Shown here in pieces: positions 49,651-62,563 of a stretch of 64,000 bases of DNA; position 1 is the first letter of the stretch; each line of letters opens with the position of its first letter. The translations under genes and the position numbers were made by a program. The notes beneath the pieces were generated by a model. The model did no database searches, was not told where the DNA came from, and was given only the letters and a program-made list of their open reading frames with translations. Source of the DNA: Marchantia polymorpha subsp. ruderalis (Eukaryota; Streptophyta; Marchantiopsida; Marchantiales; Marchantiaceae); NCBI GenBank assembly GCA_037833965.1, contig AP031352.1, forward strand, positions 3,328,501 through 3,392,500, read 5' to 3'.

Positions 49651-52420
49651 AACACGCAAGGAGAATATTGGCCTGATACTTTTGTGTAGTGTTGAAACGA
49701 AATATCTCAAAATTTAAAGTTTTAACTTAAATTCTAAATCCTAGTTTTGTCTTGTGGGTGTGTGATTTGTTAACTCGAGTAGAATAGAAGATTCATTTAT
49801 AAAGACCACACAAAAAAAAAACTCAAGTATTCATATGACTGCCATGGAATTTGGAGAAGCTAGATATGACATTGTTAGATACGATAGATATGACATTTTC
49901 TTGAATAGGTTGATAGTGTGAAAAATTATACACTATACATTAAAATATCATGTAAGGTTATTGTCAATAGAAGTATTTTTTTAATAATTTTGGATCATTG
50001 AAAAAAAGAAGATTTTTTTGACTTCATATATTGATAAGAATAAATCTTCAGTTTAGAAAGTTGACAAGAGAAGTATTGGTCATTATGAATAATAATGATG
50101 TGATTAAAAAAAGTCTCTATTTCAGATAATGATTACCTTTAAAGAGTAAAAATTGGACTAGCAACTTATTATCAATGAGTTTCAAGCATCAAACTTGAGA
50201 CTCAATCATACTAGTTAACGAGAAGATCATCAAGTTAGATTAATAAGCTTGATAACATATGAATTTGAATCAATTTATTTAATTTTAAAAATAATTATAT
50301 CTAAAATAAATATGATGATGCTTAGTGTTGATTAAAAAAATTTAATATCTTATTTTATCAAAATATCCAAAAATATTATCAATAAGCTTGAGTAAAAATA
50401 AACTATGGAGTGTGAAGTCAAATTATTTATTGATAACAAAATATAAAAGCTCATGAAGATTTCAAAAAATCAACCTTTGATTGATAGCAAATGATTTTAA
50501 AAGCAAAAAATATTATGTAACAGTTGAAAAAAAAATACTATCTTCAAAGTATAATTGATAATGAGACGGTTCACACAAAAGAAAGTTGTGAATTACAACA
50601 AAGATTTCTTTTGTAGCACAATTTGCTTAAATTTGATTAACTTGAGCATTTTTTTGCAATATTTGTATGTATAAGTATAGGATCAGACATAATAGTATCA
50701 CGATGATTTTTTCACAATTTTTAAGTATTAAATCTACATAAAACAATTAATCGGCTTAAAAAAATTTTATTTTCTCTTAATTGTAGAAGGCTAAAATCCT
50801 TGTTTGAATTGAAGCAAACTTTTAGACATTGTATAATGAGTTTATGTGACTTCATGAAAGCATAAAAATCTGCACTAAGTGTGTATGATGCATGTGCATA
50901 TATCAAGATAAAAATATAATTTTTTATTTAATCATTTTACTAGGATGATATGCTTATCTTTTTTTTTAAAACATATAATATTTCAAATGTAAAAATAAAC
51001 TAGATACGACATTCAAGATAAAATATTGTGATAAATACAATAAAATATGATATTAAGTATTAATTTCATGGAGGTTTGAAAAAAATGCTACTATTAAATC
51101 AAAGCAAATACATTCAATATGGGTTTGACAAATTTAACATGGCATAATTCAAAAAAATATTTACTCCTTTGTCATAAAAATTTGAACATTATTCAATTGA
51201 TGTCATAGATTAGTAAAACAAGTCATCACATTTATATCATGTATTTTCATGCTATGCACTAGAGCTAACATTACTCTAGCGATGTTCAGTAGATAAATGT
51301 TTCATCCAAAAAAGATGCGATAGGAAGTTGAAATATATCCAAATTTAAGTACTAAATATTATGACATTTTGTTTGATAATTTATTAGACAATGGAAATTT
51401 TTGCTGATAATGATTATAGATTCAATTTGAACAAGAAGAAATTTAGAACTACACATGTGTTTACATTTGATAGTGGATACATCACTTGAACATTTATTTG
51501 CAAAAGTGTAGAGCTTATTCAAAATAATGATTGAATTGTCTTATAATGATTAATCTATAGTCGTTATGTCAACAATCTATGTGTTTAGAAGATAAAATAT
51601 AAATGTGTTAGTTATCAACAACACGTTAGCAATTCATGTGTTTGTTAGGTGAATCTTGCATGTCATCAATCTATTAGGTTTGAAATAGATTATAAAGATA
51701 AAAATTATCTTTTTATACTTGTTATAAGAAAAAAATTATAATTTAAGTATTTTTATTTTTGAAGTTTGTGTTTCATCCCTTTCATACTTGCTAGTGTTAC
51801 AATATGTCAATCCATTAGGAGAATAAAATATGTAGCAGCAATAAAGGAGACAATTTCATTGAATAGATTTATTACTTATATGACATTGAAACATGTTATA
51901 ATTAAATTGTTCAAATTCAATCTATAATTTATATATATAATCTCATATGTAACACACATATATATATATATAATCTATATATGTGTTACATCTCATTGCA
52001 AATCAAGTAATTGACAACATATTGAAACACATGGATATTAAATATCAATAGAAAAGTAGTTTTTAATGGGAAGGTTAAGCTAGTAAAGATTGATGATACG
52101 TAAATGCAATTCGGCTCATGAGTTGATACTTTGAAAAGATATTGCCCAAATTTTTAAGTTTTACATGTGAAGAACAAGTAGAATTTATTAACAATATATA
52201 TATATATATATAATGTTTTGATTAAAATTTAGTTTTAGTTAAATCAGTAAAAAAAATATCTTATATTAAGTTTATTTCTATAAATTCAGGCAAAGTAATG
52301 ATATAAGTTATGAAAACTAAGGTTAATAAAAAAATGAATTCAACAAGAAAGATCGTTAGAATTAACTAAGAGTATTTAATAAATTAGATGAACTTTAATC
52401 TCAATGAATAAAGGTGATGA
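49650..52420. other. AT-rich block, decayed DNA
   Basis: No gene was recognised. A foldback around 51,935-52,000 pairs ATATGTAACACACATATATAT with ATATATGTGTTACAT. A short (TA)n tract lies near 52,190-52,212. Confidence 0.5.
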
Positions 52421-52938
52421 AAGTGTCATTATTCCTCGCGCACATATGAAAGTAGAATGTGTGCACTCATGGTTATTTCTGAGACACACATTCTTGGAGT
52501 TCTATGGACAAAATTTCATATAATATATTAAATCTTGAGCAGATTAATTTTGGCAATTCTGGCAAGACGTAGGACTCCAACCGCGTATTTAAGCCCTAAC
52601 GATAATTCACCGTTCAGCATATAAACTTTCAACATTAGAACGGGCTAAGTGGATGAATAAAATTGGTACGACACAAACATGAAGTCAATGGCAAGGACCT
52701 CAAGTATCATATATTGATGAGCTAGAGCACCTACGATAACCTCGTGCAATTGCATGGACTTCAGCGGCATCATGGGTCGTTCTCAGAATGCCCACTTTTC
52801 CTACGTCATGTGTCCCTCTCAGAGTTGCTTCACCAGACATATGGACGCCTGTGGGTTGGAGGTGCGTATCAGAGAGGGTCCAAGATTTGACAAGCAATAC
52901 TACAGTTTCTGCAGGTTTTCACCAAGAGTTTACAAGCA

Positions 52939-54407
52939 ATGGTGATAACGATTTACGGACGCTGCCTCTCTCCATACGTGAAACTTGTGCTTTTCGGTTT
53001 GTACGAGAGGAATGTTGACGAGTTCGAGATAGTGCCGATCAATCCGCATGATCCAGAACTCGTAACAAATGTGAGCCCCTTCGGAAAGGTTCCAGGGGTG
53101 GTAATCGATGGATTGGCTCTCAGTGGTATGTTCAATGCTTGAGCATTTTCAGAATTTGTGAAGACTAGATGTCGACTACATTTGCTTCAGGTTTTCGAGT
53201 GAGATTCGTGAGTGCATGTGAGTGGAGTTTGTGAGATCATGGAAATCTGACAGCGTAGAATATGAGAAACAGGCATGTCAAGGCGAGGGATAGGAAGGGA
53301 ATAAAAGCCCAAGCCATTAAAAAGAGTTCAGATTTTGTGATATGCCAACGACTATGTTCACGAAAATGTGCATCAACGAACTGTTGCTTTCAGTGCTGAG
53401 AATGCTGGCACTGTCTCTGCAAGTTACGGAATGAATTTATTTCAAACTCTGCACACAAGGGGTCAAGTCGTTTGATATGTGTGAGTTACGTTCATGAAAC
53501 AGGCGACTTGGTATAAATTTTGTAATCGTGAGAATCACGATTACAGAATATATACCAAGTTCTCGTAAATTGGTTCCTAACAACTGTCAAAGATCCGAGC
53601 GGAGCAACGAGTTGCGCCCGCTCCCATGCTAAGACGTGGCTAAAGACCCCGAGTCCAAATGCTGCTCCGCATCGCAATGGACAGAGGCCCCTCTCGAGGA
53701 TGCACGGATGATTGTGACACATGAATCAGCTTTTCAGCAGCTTAGGGAGAAGCTACGCGCCACGGATGCACGTTCCGTCTTGTAAGAGCTTAGTCCATCA
53801 GGACCCGTGGACTTTGGATGCCGCACCTGAACGGGGCAAACGCATTCGATGATACCTCCCATCAGACAATCTTGGGCGGTTGATTGAATGTACTTCAGGA
53901 GCTGGGCATGTTTCCGGACTGATGCACGTTCTCCTGCTTGTTGCAGAAAGTAGAGCAATTCTCAAGTACATTGTGACAAAGTTTGAGATCGAGGGCTCAA
54001 ATCTGATGGGATCAACTGCTGAGGAGAAAGCAAAAGTTGATATGTGGATTGATCTGGAAACGATGATTTTGCATCCCGCCGTGATGGCTCTCAACGGGCA
54101 CCTCTATAATAGGCCGAATTTCTACTCGAAGGAAACAAACCAAGTTGCTGTAGCAGAGAACATTCCTAAGGTTGAGAAAATTCTAGACGTCTATGATGCT
54201 CACCTCGCCAAGAATAAGTACTTGGCAGGAGACTTTTTCTCCATAGCAGATATGATTCACATCCCTCCGCTGTACATTCTCGTGAACAAAAGTCGATGTG
54301 CAAGTATGTTTACCAGCCGAGAGCATCTGAAAGCTTGGTGGGAGGACATCTCCTCCAGGCCATCTTGGAAGAAGGTACTAGAAAATAATACTGAGGATTG
54401 TGAATAG
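52939..54407 (+). CDS. GSTF: Phi-class glutathione S-transferase, copy 2
   Basis: Exons 52939-53125 and 53947-54407 join in frame (648 nt, 215 aa). The fold and intron position match copy 1. Ser11 (CLSPYV), P52 in GKVPGV and ESRAI at 63-67 form the glutathione site. The C-domain has GSTAEEKAKVDMW, LDVYDAHLAKNKYLAGDFFS and IADMIHIP, ending RPSWKKVLENNTEDCE. This is the C-terminal form expected for the family, unlike the altered end of copy 1. Both copies share the acceptor sequence TTGCAG followed by AAAGTAGAGCAAT. The 821-bp intron contains a 55-nt hairpin. Confidence 0.94.
53506..53560. repeat. 55-nt hairpin in the intron of GST copy 2
   Basis: The outer arms ACTTGGTATA (53506-53515) and TATACCAAGT (53551-53560) enclose inner arms TGTAATCGTGA (53521-53531) and TCACGATTACA (53535-53545). 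The loop is 3 nt, with symmetrical 5-nt internal bulges. Confidence 0.95.
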
Positions 54408-55553
54408 AAAGGGTATACAGACACTTCTGTCTACAAAACCTTCCGTCAGCAAGCTTTCGAGTGCCTAGCGACTCGCTAGGCGCTCGAATGCTGCCATCGG
54501 ACCCTAGAGCTCTATGTACGAAGCAGTAAGAGTCGTGTTTAAAGAAGAAGATCTCACGAACGAGTACGGTGTTATATGTATATATATATATATATAACAC
54601 CATAGTGGAGAATGAGCTTTATAATTGGATGATATGTAATTTATTTTTCAAATTCACTCCGTCCAACCTCCACCATTATTGATTATTATTTCATAACCTC
54701 AACATTCCAACGCCGATAATCTCCAGTCTAATGAAGTGTTGGGACGATTTAATTAATAAGTGTTGAAATTTCATGTGTTAACCCCGAAGATTTCATTAAG
54801 TGTGCAGATTAACTTAATATTAATTTCTGATTTTATCAATCAACAAACAACTTGAACATACTAATATTCATGATATAACATTATTATTATTCTATACGCA
54901 ATATCAATTCATGTTTTTGTCACACAATGTAATAAAATTGAGCAAAATAGAATCTAAAATAACAATAACAACAATTTATCGACAATAACAATTAATCATT
55001 TGCACAAATTATAAATGTTTTACATGATTAAAAAAATATAACTGTACAAAAATGCATTACAATTGAAAAAAAAGGTTTAATACATTTTAAGTATAAAAAC
55101 GTTTAATTTTAGTATTAAATTCTAAGATTATAACGTAAATCAATTGTTAAGTAAAATGATGTATCAAAAAGCATTCATTTTGAGATATAATTATTCATAC
55201 ATAAACATCATGTTATTATTATGAATCACTTTTATGTTCATTAACAAAATTTGCCATTGAAAAAAAAGATTTCATTTGTACATAAATTCATGAATTTTCT
55301 ACAAGAAAAAATCCTAAGAGAAAAAGCTTTTGGCAAATTCTCAAGTTTGTTTATGTTTTATCAGCAAATGAAGTTATCTCACAATACACTTTTATTTTGT
55401 AGATTTTGAAAAAAAATTAGTTGAAGTTTGAATCAATAGGAGGTTTCAAAATTTTTAAAAAATTTGATGTATCATAGTTTTTTGGAGCATATAATTTTAT
55501 TTTATTGTGATCACAGTCGTAACATTATTCTAAACTTGAATCAGGTTTAGAGT
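54408..55553. other. AT-rich intergenic DNA with a (TA)n foldback
   Basis: A GGTGTTATAT...ATATAACACC foldback around a (TA)n tract lies near 54,567-54,602. The rest is AT-rich with no recognised gene. Confidence 0.5.
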
Positions 55554-55558
55554 AAAGG

Positions 55559-55966
55559 CGTAACATTAGGGTTTAGAGAGAAGTTCACTCGAAGATAGAA
55601 ACGTAAACTCTGAAGATGAGAGAATCCAACAATGGTTCTACTCTCCCTTATATAGCTCTCACCAACAAGTACAAGGTGATAAGATCTAATACCCACCATC
55701 CATCTCACTCCTAGTGGATGGATGACGTGGCGGATAACCCTAACAAGCACACGGATCGCTGACGTGGCGCACCCAACTAACACACTCAATCCTTACCTAC
55801 AAGCACACGGATTGCTGACGTGGCACTGTCAACTAACACATCCACTCTGTACCTACCAAGTGCGCGGATCGCTGACGTGGCAGTTATGACTAGTGCACAC
55901 TAATGTATCTACATCAATATTCAGAGTAACCTCTACTTTAGTTCTAACTAACTAAAGATGGTTACA
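55559..55966 (-). repeat. 3' LTR of the chromovirus
   Basis: This 408-bp LTR on the minus strand begins TGTAACCATCTTTAG at 55966 and ends in the conserved CTAAACCCTA region. It differs from its partner mainly by one fewer copy of an internal ~56-bp repeat, plus a handful of substitutions. Confidence 0.92.
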
Positions 55967-55968
55967 AA

Positions 55969-55981
55969 CCTCCCTCCTTTT
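55969..55981 (-). other. Polypurine tract of the chromovirus
   Basis: On the minus strand AAAAGGAGGGAGG lies two bases from the 3' LTR. This is the expected plus-strand priming site. Confidence 0.85.
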
Positions 55982-58900
55982 AAGATGCAACGTCCTCGTT
56001 GCACATACGTTCAAACTCCTGAACTATCAAAGGTGCATTTGCTAAATTTTTAGCTGGTTCCCAAGTTGATTCATACGATGGATAGCCTTTCTATTGAATC
56101 AAATACTCTACTTTGGGATATTTATGACCTCGAATACGTTTCTTGAGTATCTTTTCTACCTCAAACTCCTCATGATCTGCTATCAATGTTGGAAGAGGAG
56201 GTGGTGCTGGTTGGTTGGTGAATTTGTTTGGTCATGGTACATGTTTTTGCAATCGTGACACATGAAATACTGGATGTATTTTCATATGTGACAGAAGTTC
56301 CAACTTGTATGACACTTCACCAACACGCTTCAAAACCAAACATGGACCAATGAACCTAGGGTTTAACTTTGGTGTTCATACAAGAAACAAATTCGTTGTA
56401 GATAACCAAACATGATCTCCAACCTCGAAAATCACTTCTCTACGATAAGCATCGGCATGCTGCTTTTGCCGATTTTGAGCTATCACCAACTTCTCCTTGG
56501 CCTGATATAGTCCTCGGTGAATATGCTCCACGAATTCGTTGACTGCTGCAACTTTGGTCGAAAACTCCTCTCCTTTGGGAAGTCTCATCAAACTTGAAGG
56601 AGTTATAGAATGAGCTCCATACATAAGAAAAAATGGATACACTTTTGTTGATGCATTAACAGAATTGTTATATGCAAATTCCACAAGTGGCAAAAGGTTG
56701 TCCAACTCTTCTTGCTCTTCTAATGTGAATGCTCGTAGCATATCCTCTATGGTCCTCTTTGCCCTCTCAGTTTGTCCATCAGTTTGAGGGTGATAGGCCG
56801 TTGACATTGCTAGTTTTGTTTTGAAAAAACTAAACAAAGTTTTCCAAAATAAACTAGTGAAGTGAGTAACGCTATCCGTGATTAACACTTTGCTTAAGCC
56901 ATGATTCACAAAAACTGCATCTAGATACAATTGAGCTAGTTGTGGAGCTGTTACTGTTTTTGTGGTTGGCCTAATGTGAATCATCTTGCTCAATTTGTCC
57001 ACAAAAACCACCACTAAATCATGTCTTAACAAAGTCCTTGGTAACTCACATACAAGATCCATGATGACATGTTCCCACCGCTGTTCGGGAATAGGAAGAG
57101 GCTGTAATAAACCCGCTGATTTTTGATTACTTGCCTTGTTTTGTTGACAAGCAACACAACTTCGAACATAAAACTCCACATCCTCACGTATTTTGGGCCA
57201 ATGGTACACTCGTTGTATACTCTCCACGGTTTTTTCCACTCCCACATGACCTGCAATGGCTGTATCATGACTTTCTGCCAAAATCATTGTGCGCAAATCG
57301 TGATCTTGTGGAATCCATATACGCTGATTGTAAAACGCCAAACCTTGAGATTTCTATGCCTTTCCAGTTTGTAATGCCTGAGTGATCTCTTCATCCTCCT
57401 TTGTGGCTTGTGACATCTTGCTCCACCAATACTCCTGAATTTTCACTTTTGCAACATGATTCAAACAAGGCATGCGTGTGAGAGCATCTGCAAGTTGCTT
57501 CTTTCCCTCCACGTACACAATCTTCATGTTGAAGCGTTGACGCCACTCTGCCCATCGAATTTGTCGTTTGGACAGATCCTTCTGAGTTTCCAAATAAACC
57601 AAGGGTTTTTTATCAGTCTCCACCACAAACTCCTTATCACCCAAATAATGCTTCCAATGTTTGGTTGCCAACACGATGGCTAACTCCTCCCGTTGTGTTG
57701 TGTGATAATTTAGTTCCGCCGCCACCAACTTTCGAGAATAAAAAGCAACTCGATGCCATCCATCCTCCCATTCTTGTTGAAGTATGCCACCTACTATTGT
57801 ACCTGATGCGTCAGTGGCCAACTTGATAGAACGGTTAGGATCATACCACTTGAGAATAGGTGTGTGTAACAAAGCATCTTTCAATGCTTGAAAAGCTAAC
57901 TCTTGAGCTGTTCCCTATCTCCACTTTTGACCTTTCCCTAACATGGAAGTCAAGGCCTGAGCTAGTCGAGCAAAACCTTTCACAAATCTACGATAGATAA
58001 CAGTGAGCACTAGAAAACTCTTCAATTGAGTTTGATCCTCAGGTGCTATCCATTTCTGAATGGCATCTATCTTCTCACTCATCACTTGGATTCCTATAGT
58101 TGTAACTCTATGACCCAAGTAATCTACTTCTGACTTGCCAAATTCACATTTTGAAGCTTTGGCATACAATTGATTGTCTCTTAAAACTTGAAGTACCTCC
58201 CGTAAATGACTTCTATGATCACTCAAAGTTTTACTATACACCAATATATCATCTAGAAAAACAATAACAGATTTATCTAGATAAGGGCGAAAGATATTGT
58301 TCATCAATCCCATGAATGTAGCTGGTGCATTAGTGAGACCAAAAGGCATCACCAGATATTCAAAGTGTTCATACCTAGTACGAAAAGCTGTGTTGTGACA
58401 TCTTCATCTGCAATTCGAATTTGATTGTAGCCGCTTCTCAAATCTAGCTTGGTGAAGTACTTCGCTCATTGAAGTTGATCAAACAAATCATCCATACGAG
58501 GTAATGGATATTTGTTTTTCACCGTTTGCTGATTTAACATAGGCGATAATCGATACATAGTCTCATGGATCCATCTTTCTTCTTCACAAAGAGTACTGGA
58601 GCTCCATAAGGTGAAACACTTGGTTGAATGAATCATTTGCTCAACATCTCCTCCACTTGAGCTTTGCATTCTTCCAATTCGTTTGGAGCCAAACGATATG
58701 GAGCTTTGCAAGTTGATGTACTTCCAGGTATCACCTCAATCTTGTGATCTACTCGCCTCTTTGGTGGTAATACTGCAGTTAGATCATTTGGAAAAACATC
58801 TTTATACTCCATAAAAATGTCGTTCAAGGACTCCGGGATGTAAGGTTTGTCCCTGGACCCAATATCTCTTATAAGTCCAAGGAAACATAAATCATCTCTA

Positions 58901-61159
58901 GAAATGGATGCTGTACCCATCACAAAGAGGGGTAAATTCCTATTCTGAGATCTAATTCTATCTCCATAGATCTTCCATCCACTACTTGTAATCACTTTTC
59001 TTCTCCAAACTACCTTCGGATTATATTGTTCCATCCATGGCATTCCAAGGATGACATCATATCGAGCTAAACGAATTACTCTCCATTCAATGTTCTCCTT
59101 GTATCTACCTATGGATAGTTCTACACTCCGTGGTAGTGTTTCTATCACTTCAGTTTGCCCGTTTGGCAATTCAACTTCTTCACTCACGTCCTTCATCAAC
59201 ATCAAACCTAACTTCATAGCAACACTCATTGATAGAAAATTCTCAGTTGCTCCAGGATCAATTAAAACTCTCACCTTGTGTCCTTCCATGAAACCATCAG
59301 TGACAATGAGTTGAGCTTGCTTCTTACTCCTTCCATGAGCTCCCAACCATTGCCTTCTTCCAACCTCGCCTTTTCTTCGCTTTGTAGAACCAGTAAGGCC
59401 GTGAGGCAAGATTACTGGTGATCTTCGTTTCCCGAAACTGCTTCCTCCACCTCTTCATACTCTATCCCCTCCATATTGTTGAACGGTCGTCGCTGCATGG
59501 GCCGTCCTCCTTGTTGTGTCGGCCGAACTCGACAAAACTTGGCTATGTGACCCATTCGTCCACATGCATAGCATTGGCGATTGTCACGAACTCCAGCTCC
59601 TCCTCGAACCATTTCCATTATTAGCATAACCTTCTTGCAAATTTGGAACTCCTGGTCGCCTAATCTCACCTCCAAATCTTGGTGGTGGTCCTCTTGTTGG
59701 TGCAAAACCTTCTCTACGTCGAAGGTTTCCCAACTCCATCGGTGTTGGACCAGATGGATCTCTAAAATTGCTCACTGGTTCACCGTGTGTGACACCAAAA
59801 GCACCCGAAATTCGTTGAGCAATTGCAATTGCTTCATTCACAGTAGATGGATTGCTTACCATCACCTCCTTTCGAATTTGATCTTTCAAGCCTCGTTTGA
59901 ACATGTCCAAGGCTTCAGCTCCACTCATATCCATGATAGATACTTGAAGATCACGAAATTCTTCAATGTACTCATGAATACCTACTTTCTGCTTCAGATC
60001 CCACAACTTCATTCTTGCAGTTTGAAGAGAATCCACCGCTTGAAAATTTTGCAGAAGTCCTTCTTGCATTCTACTCCACAAAATGGTAGCACCTCGTTCT
60101 GAAAGCATTCTCTCCCATGTTGTGTACCATGTGAGAGCCTTATCCGTAAGGTAAGATCTCATGAACATTCCTGCAATATAATCAGAAACATGAAAATGGG
60201 ATAAATGAATATTCATCATCATAATCCATCCCTCTAACACTCCCATTGCACTACTCCCTTTGTAAGCTTCCACCTTACAGGATTTTCCCATTTGAAGCAA
60301 AAGATTTGCTTGATCTTCAATCTCTTGAAGACGTCTCCTATTTGCCTCTGCTGCATCAATAGGAGTTGGTTCTGGCTGAACTTGGGAAGCTTGAACTTGA
60401 GGTTCAACTTCCATCTCTCCAACTCTCTCTCTTTCTACTTTCTCACTCTCTAATGCGAAGATTTTATCTTCCATGGCTTGTTGCTTGGTATGCCCATCTA
60501 CTATCGCTTTTCTCAACTACTTCATCTCCGCCATGATTGCATTGAGAACCTCACCCATATCAATTGATGTTCCAATGCTTTCTCACACTCCCTCTAATAC
60601 AAAGTGAGTATAATCACTATGTGACCTCTCAACAAAGGAGTCACAAAAGGTGGAGGTGACTCTATCGTAGCTCTATAGTACTACTCTCCATAATTCCTCA
60701 CAAGAAAATCTCTCCATATCCTCTTCTGTCTATATATTGTTCTAATCTCTACATAAGTGTTGAATCGAACCGGGACAGGTGATTCACGATTCAAATCCAT
60801 GAAACAATCAGTATAGAATGTATATAGTACAATCCCAAGTGTCTCCATAAGTAACTATTGGAAGAATCAGTGGCACTCTTGACTCCATCAATCTAGTCAT
60901 AAAATCTGCACCCCAACAAGCCACAAGGTACATCCGAAAATGATGTTTCTCCATGCAACGAAGTTGAATATCGAATAGGTTAGGAATTGGCGAGTCAATC
61001 CCGTCCATATCTGCAAAAACACAATTTTCCCCTTCCACCTCTCTCTACATGCAGATGAATGAACTCTTCCAGCCTCTATACACTCTCAAGACTACACTTC
61101 ATCATCATTCATTTGCTATTCCATGAGGGGTAATCCACACTCAAGGAAAGAGCAAGGTC

Positions 61160-61171
61160 GCTCTGATACCA
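61160..61171 (-). other. Primer binding site (initiator tRNA-Met)
   Basis: On the minus strand TGGTATCAGAGC follows the 5' LTR after one base. It is the standard plant LTR-element site complementary to the 3' end of initiator tRNA-Met. Confidence 0.93.
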
Positions 61172-61172
61172 T

Positions 61173-61636
61173 TGTAACACTAGGGTTTAGAGAGAAGTTC
61201 ACTCGAAGATAGAAACGTAAACTCTGAAGATGAGAGAATCCAACAATGGTTCTCCTCTCCCTTATATAGCTCTCACCAACAAGTACAAGGTGATAAGATC
61301 TAATCCCCACCATCCATCTCACTCCTAGTGGATGGATGACGTGGCGGATAACCCTAACAAGCACACGGATCGCTGACGTGGCGCACCCAACTAACACACT
61401 CAATCCTTACCTACAAGCACACGGATTGCTGACGTGGCGCACCCAACTAACACACTCAATCCTTACCTACAAGCACACGGATTGCTGACGTGGCACTGTC
61501 AACTAACACATCCACTCTGTACCTACCAAGTGCGCGGATCGCTGACGTGGCAGTTATGGCTAGTGCACACTAAAGTATCTACATCAATATTCAGAGTAAC
61601 CTCTACTTTAGTTCTAACTAACTAAAGATGGTTACA
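61173..61636 (-). repeat. 5' LTR of the chromovirus
   Basis: This 464-bp LTR has TG/CA ends (TGTAACCATC...GTGTTACA on the minus strand). It contains a CTATATAAGG promoter string near 61,259-61,268. Upstream of that, in U3, is a minisatellite of ~56-bp units, each with a TGACGTGGC box. Confidence 0.93.
61371..61555 (-). promoter_or_regulatory. U3 minisatellite with repeated GCTGACGTGGC boxes
   Basis: CTGACGTGG occurs four times here, in tandem units spaced about 56 bp. TGACGTGG combines the TGACG (as-1 type) and ACGTGG (ABRE/G-box type) cores read by plant bZIP factors. The 3' LTR holds one unit fewer. Enhancer function is inferred from the motif and from its position in U3. Confidence 0.6.
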
Positions 61637-62158
61637 AAAGATTGGAGCGCAGATTTTTTTGGCATCAAGAATATTGTTTCATTACAATTTTAAATGCAAA
61701 TTGAACTAATAGATTTAGGGGCACGTTTTTTGTCACAAAAACAAACCATTCGTATGAAAATTTTCATTTTAAGGTATTTGAAGTTTACACATATCATAAG
61801 AATAATGATTTATATTTGCGCATAAGTCTTTACTGCCCTTGTTGAAGCACCTCGCATTTGCTCAAATGATGTATTGCTCAAGTAGTTTGTGAGTTATCAC
61901 ATTCAATCACTTCTCATAAACTTTTTATTTTGTCATTTGTTTCCAATCAAATATAGTTAATCTATTTATCAACATTGCAAAATGATTCTTTCTGCTAAAG
62001 AATCTAGACTTTTCAAAATCCAGCTTTCATTGTGTCAAGTTTAATCTTTAATTTCTTGATTTTAATCATGATAGCAATTATTACTTTTTCTTATTAAGAT
62101 GTGATTTTTTAAAGTAAAAATACAAAAAAACATGATATTTATAACTCAACTACAATGT
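61637..62158. other. AT-rich spacer between LTR copies
   Basis: No gene or repeat is recognised. Confidence 0.5.
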
Positions 62159-62563
62159 GGAACACTAGGGTTTAGAGAGAAGTTCACTCGAAGATGTAAA
62201 TATAAAATTTGAAGATGTGAAATATCAAGAATGTCTTTACTTTTTTTTATATAACTCTTACCAACAAGTACAAGGAGATAAGTTTTTGACATTCCATCCA
62301 ATTTAATCCTAGTGGATTGATGACATCTCGGATATACCTAATGAGCACACGGATTGCTGACGTGTTGTTATCAACTAGCACACTCAATCTTACCTAACAA
62401 GCACACAGATTGATGACGTGTCGTTTTCAACTAACACACTAAATAGCACACTCAACTATGACACGAAATGTTAACGTGATACGATAGATATTCCATTATC
62501 ATCTACTCTACTCAATCTTGACTAATCTCTACTGTCATTCTAATTAATTAAAGATGGTTACAC
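62159..62563 (-). mobile_element. Solo LTR, older relative of the chromovirus LTR
   Basis: Similarity to the 55.6 and 61.2 kb LTRs runs end to end, from ACACTAGGGTTTAGAGAGAAG at the left to AAAGATGGTTACA at the right, with no internal region beside it. Divergence is far greater than between the two paired LTRs and is dominated by C-to-T and G-to-A changes. This marks an older insertion that lost its body by LTR recombination. Confidence 0.88.

Larger units (their letters stand above)
55559..61636 (-). mobile_element. Ty3/gypsy chromovirus, broken copy
   Basis: This is an LTR retrotransposon of about 6.1 kb on the minus strand, bounded by two LTRs and probable 5-bp target repeats (AAAGG / AAAGA). 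Parts in element order, with approximate window positions: gag with a CX2CX4HX4C zinc knuckle (60.5-59.4 kb), aspartic protease (59.4-58.9 kb), reverse transcriptase (58.7-57.9 kb), RNase H (57.9-57.4 kb), integrase with an HHCC finger (57.3-56.4 kb) and a C-terminal chromodomain (about 56.2-56.0 kb). Integrase after RNase H defines Ty3/gypsy, and the chromodomain places it in the chromoviruses. The primer site and polypurine tract are present. The coding region is broken, with roughly half a dozen interruptions. The LTRs are very similar outside one repeat-number change, so the copy is fairly young. Confidence 0.93.
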
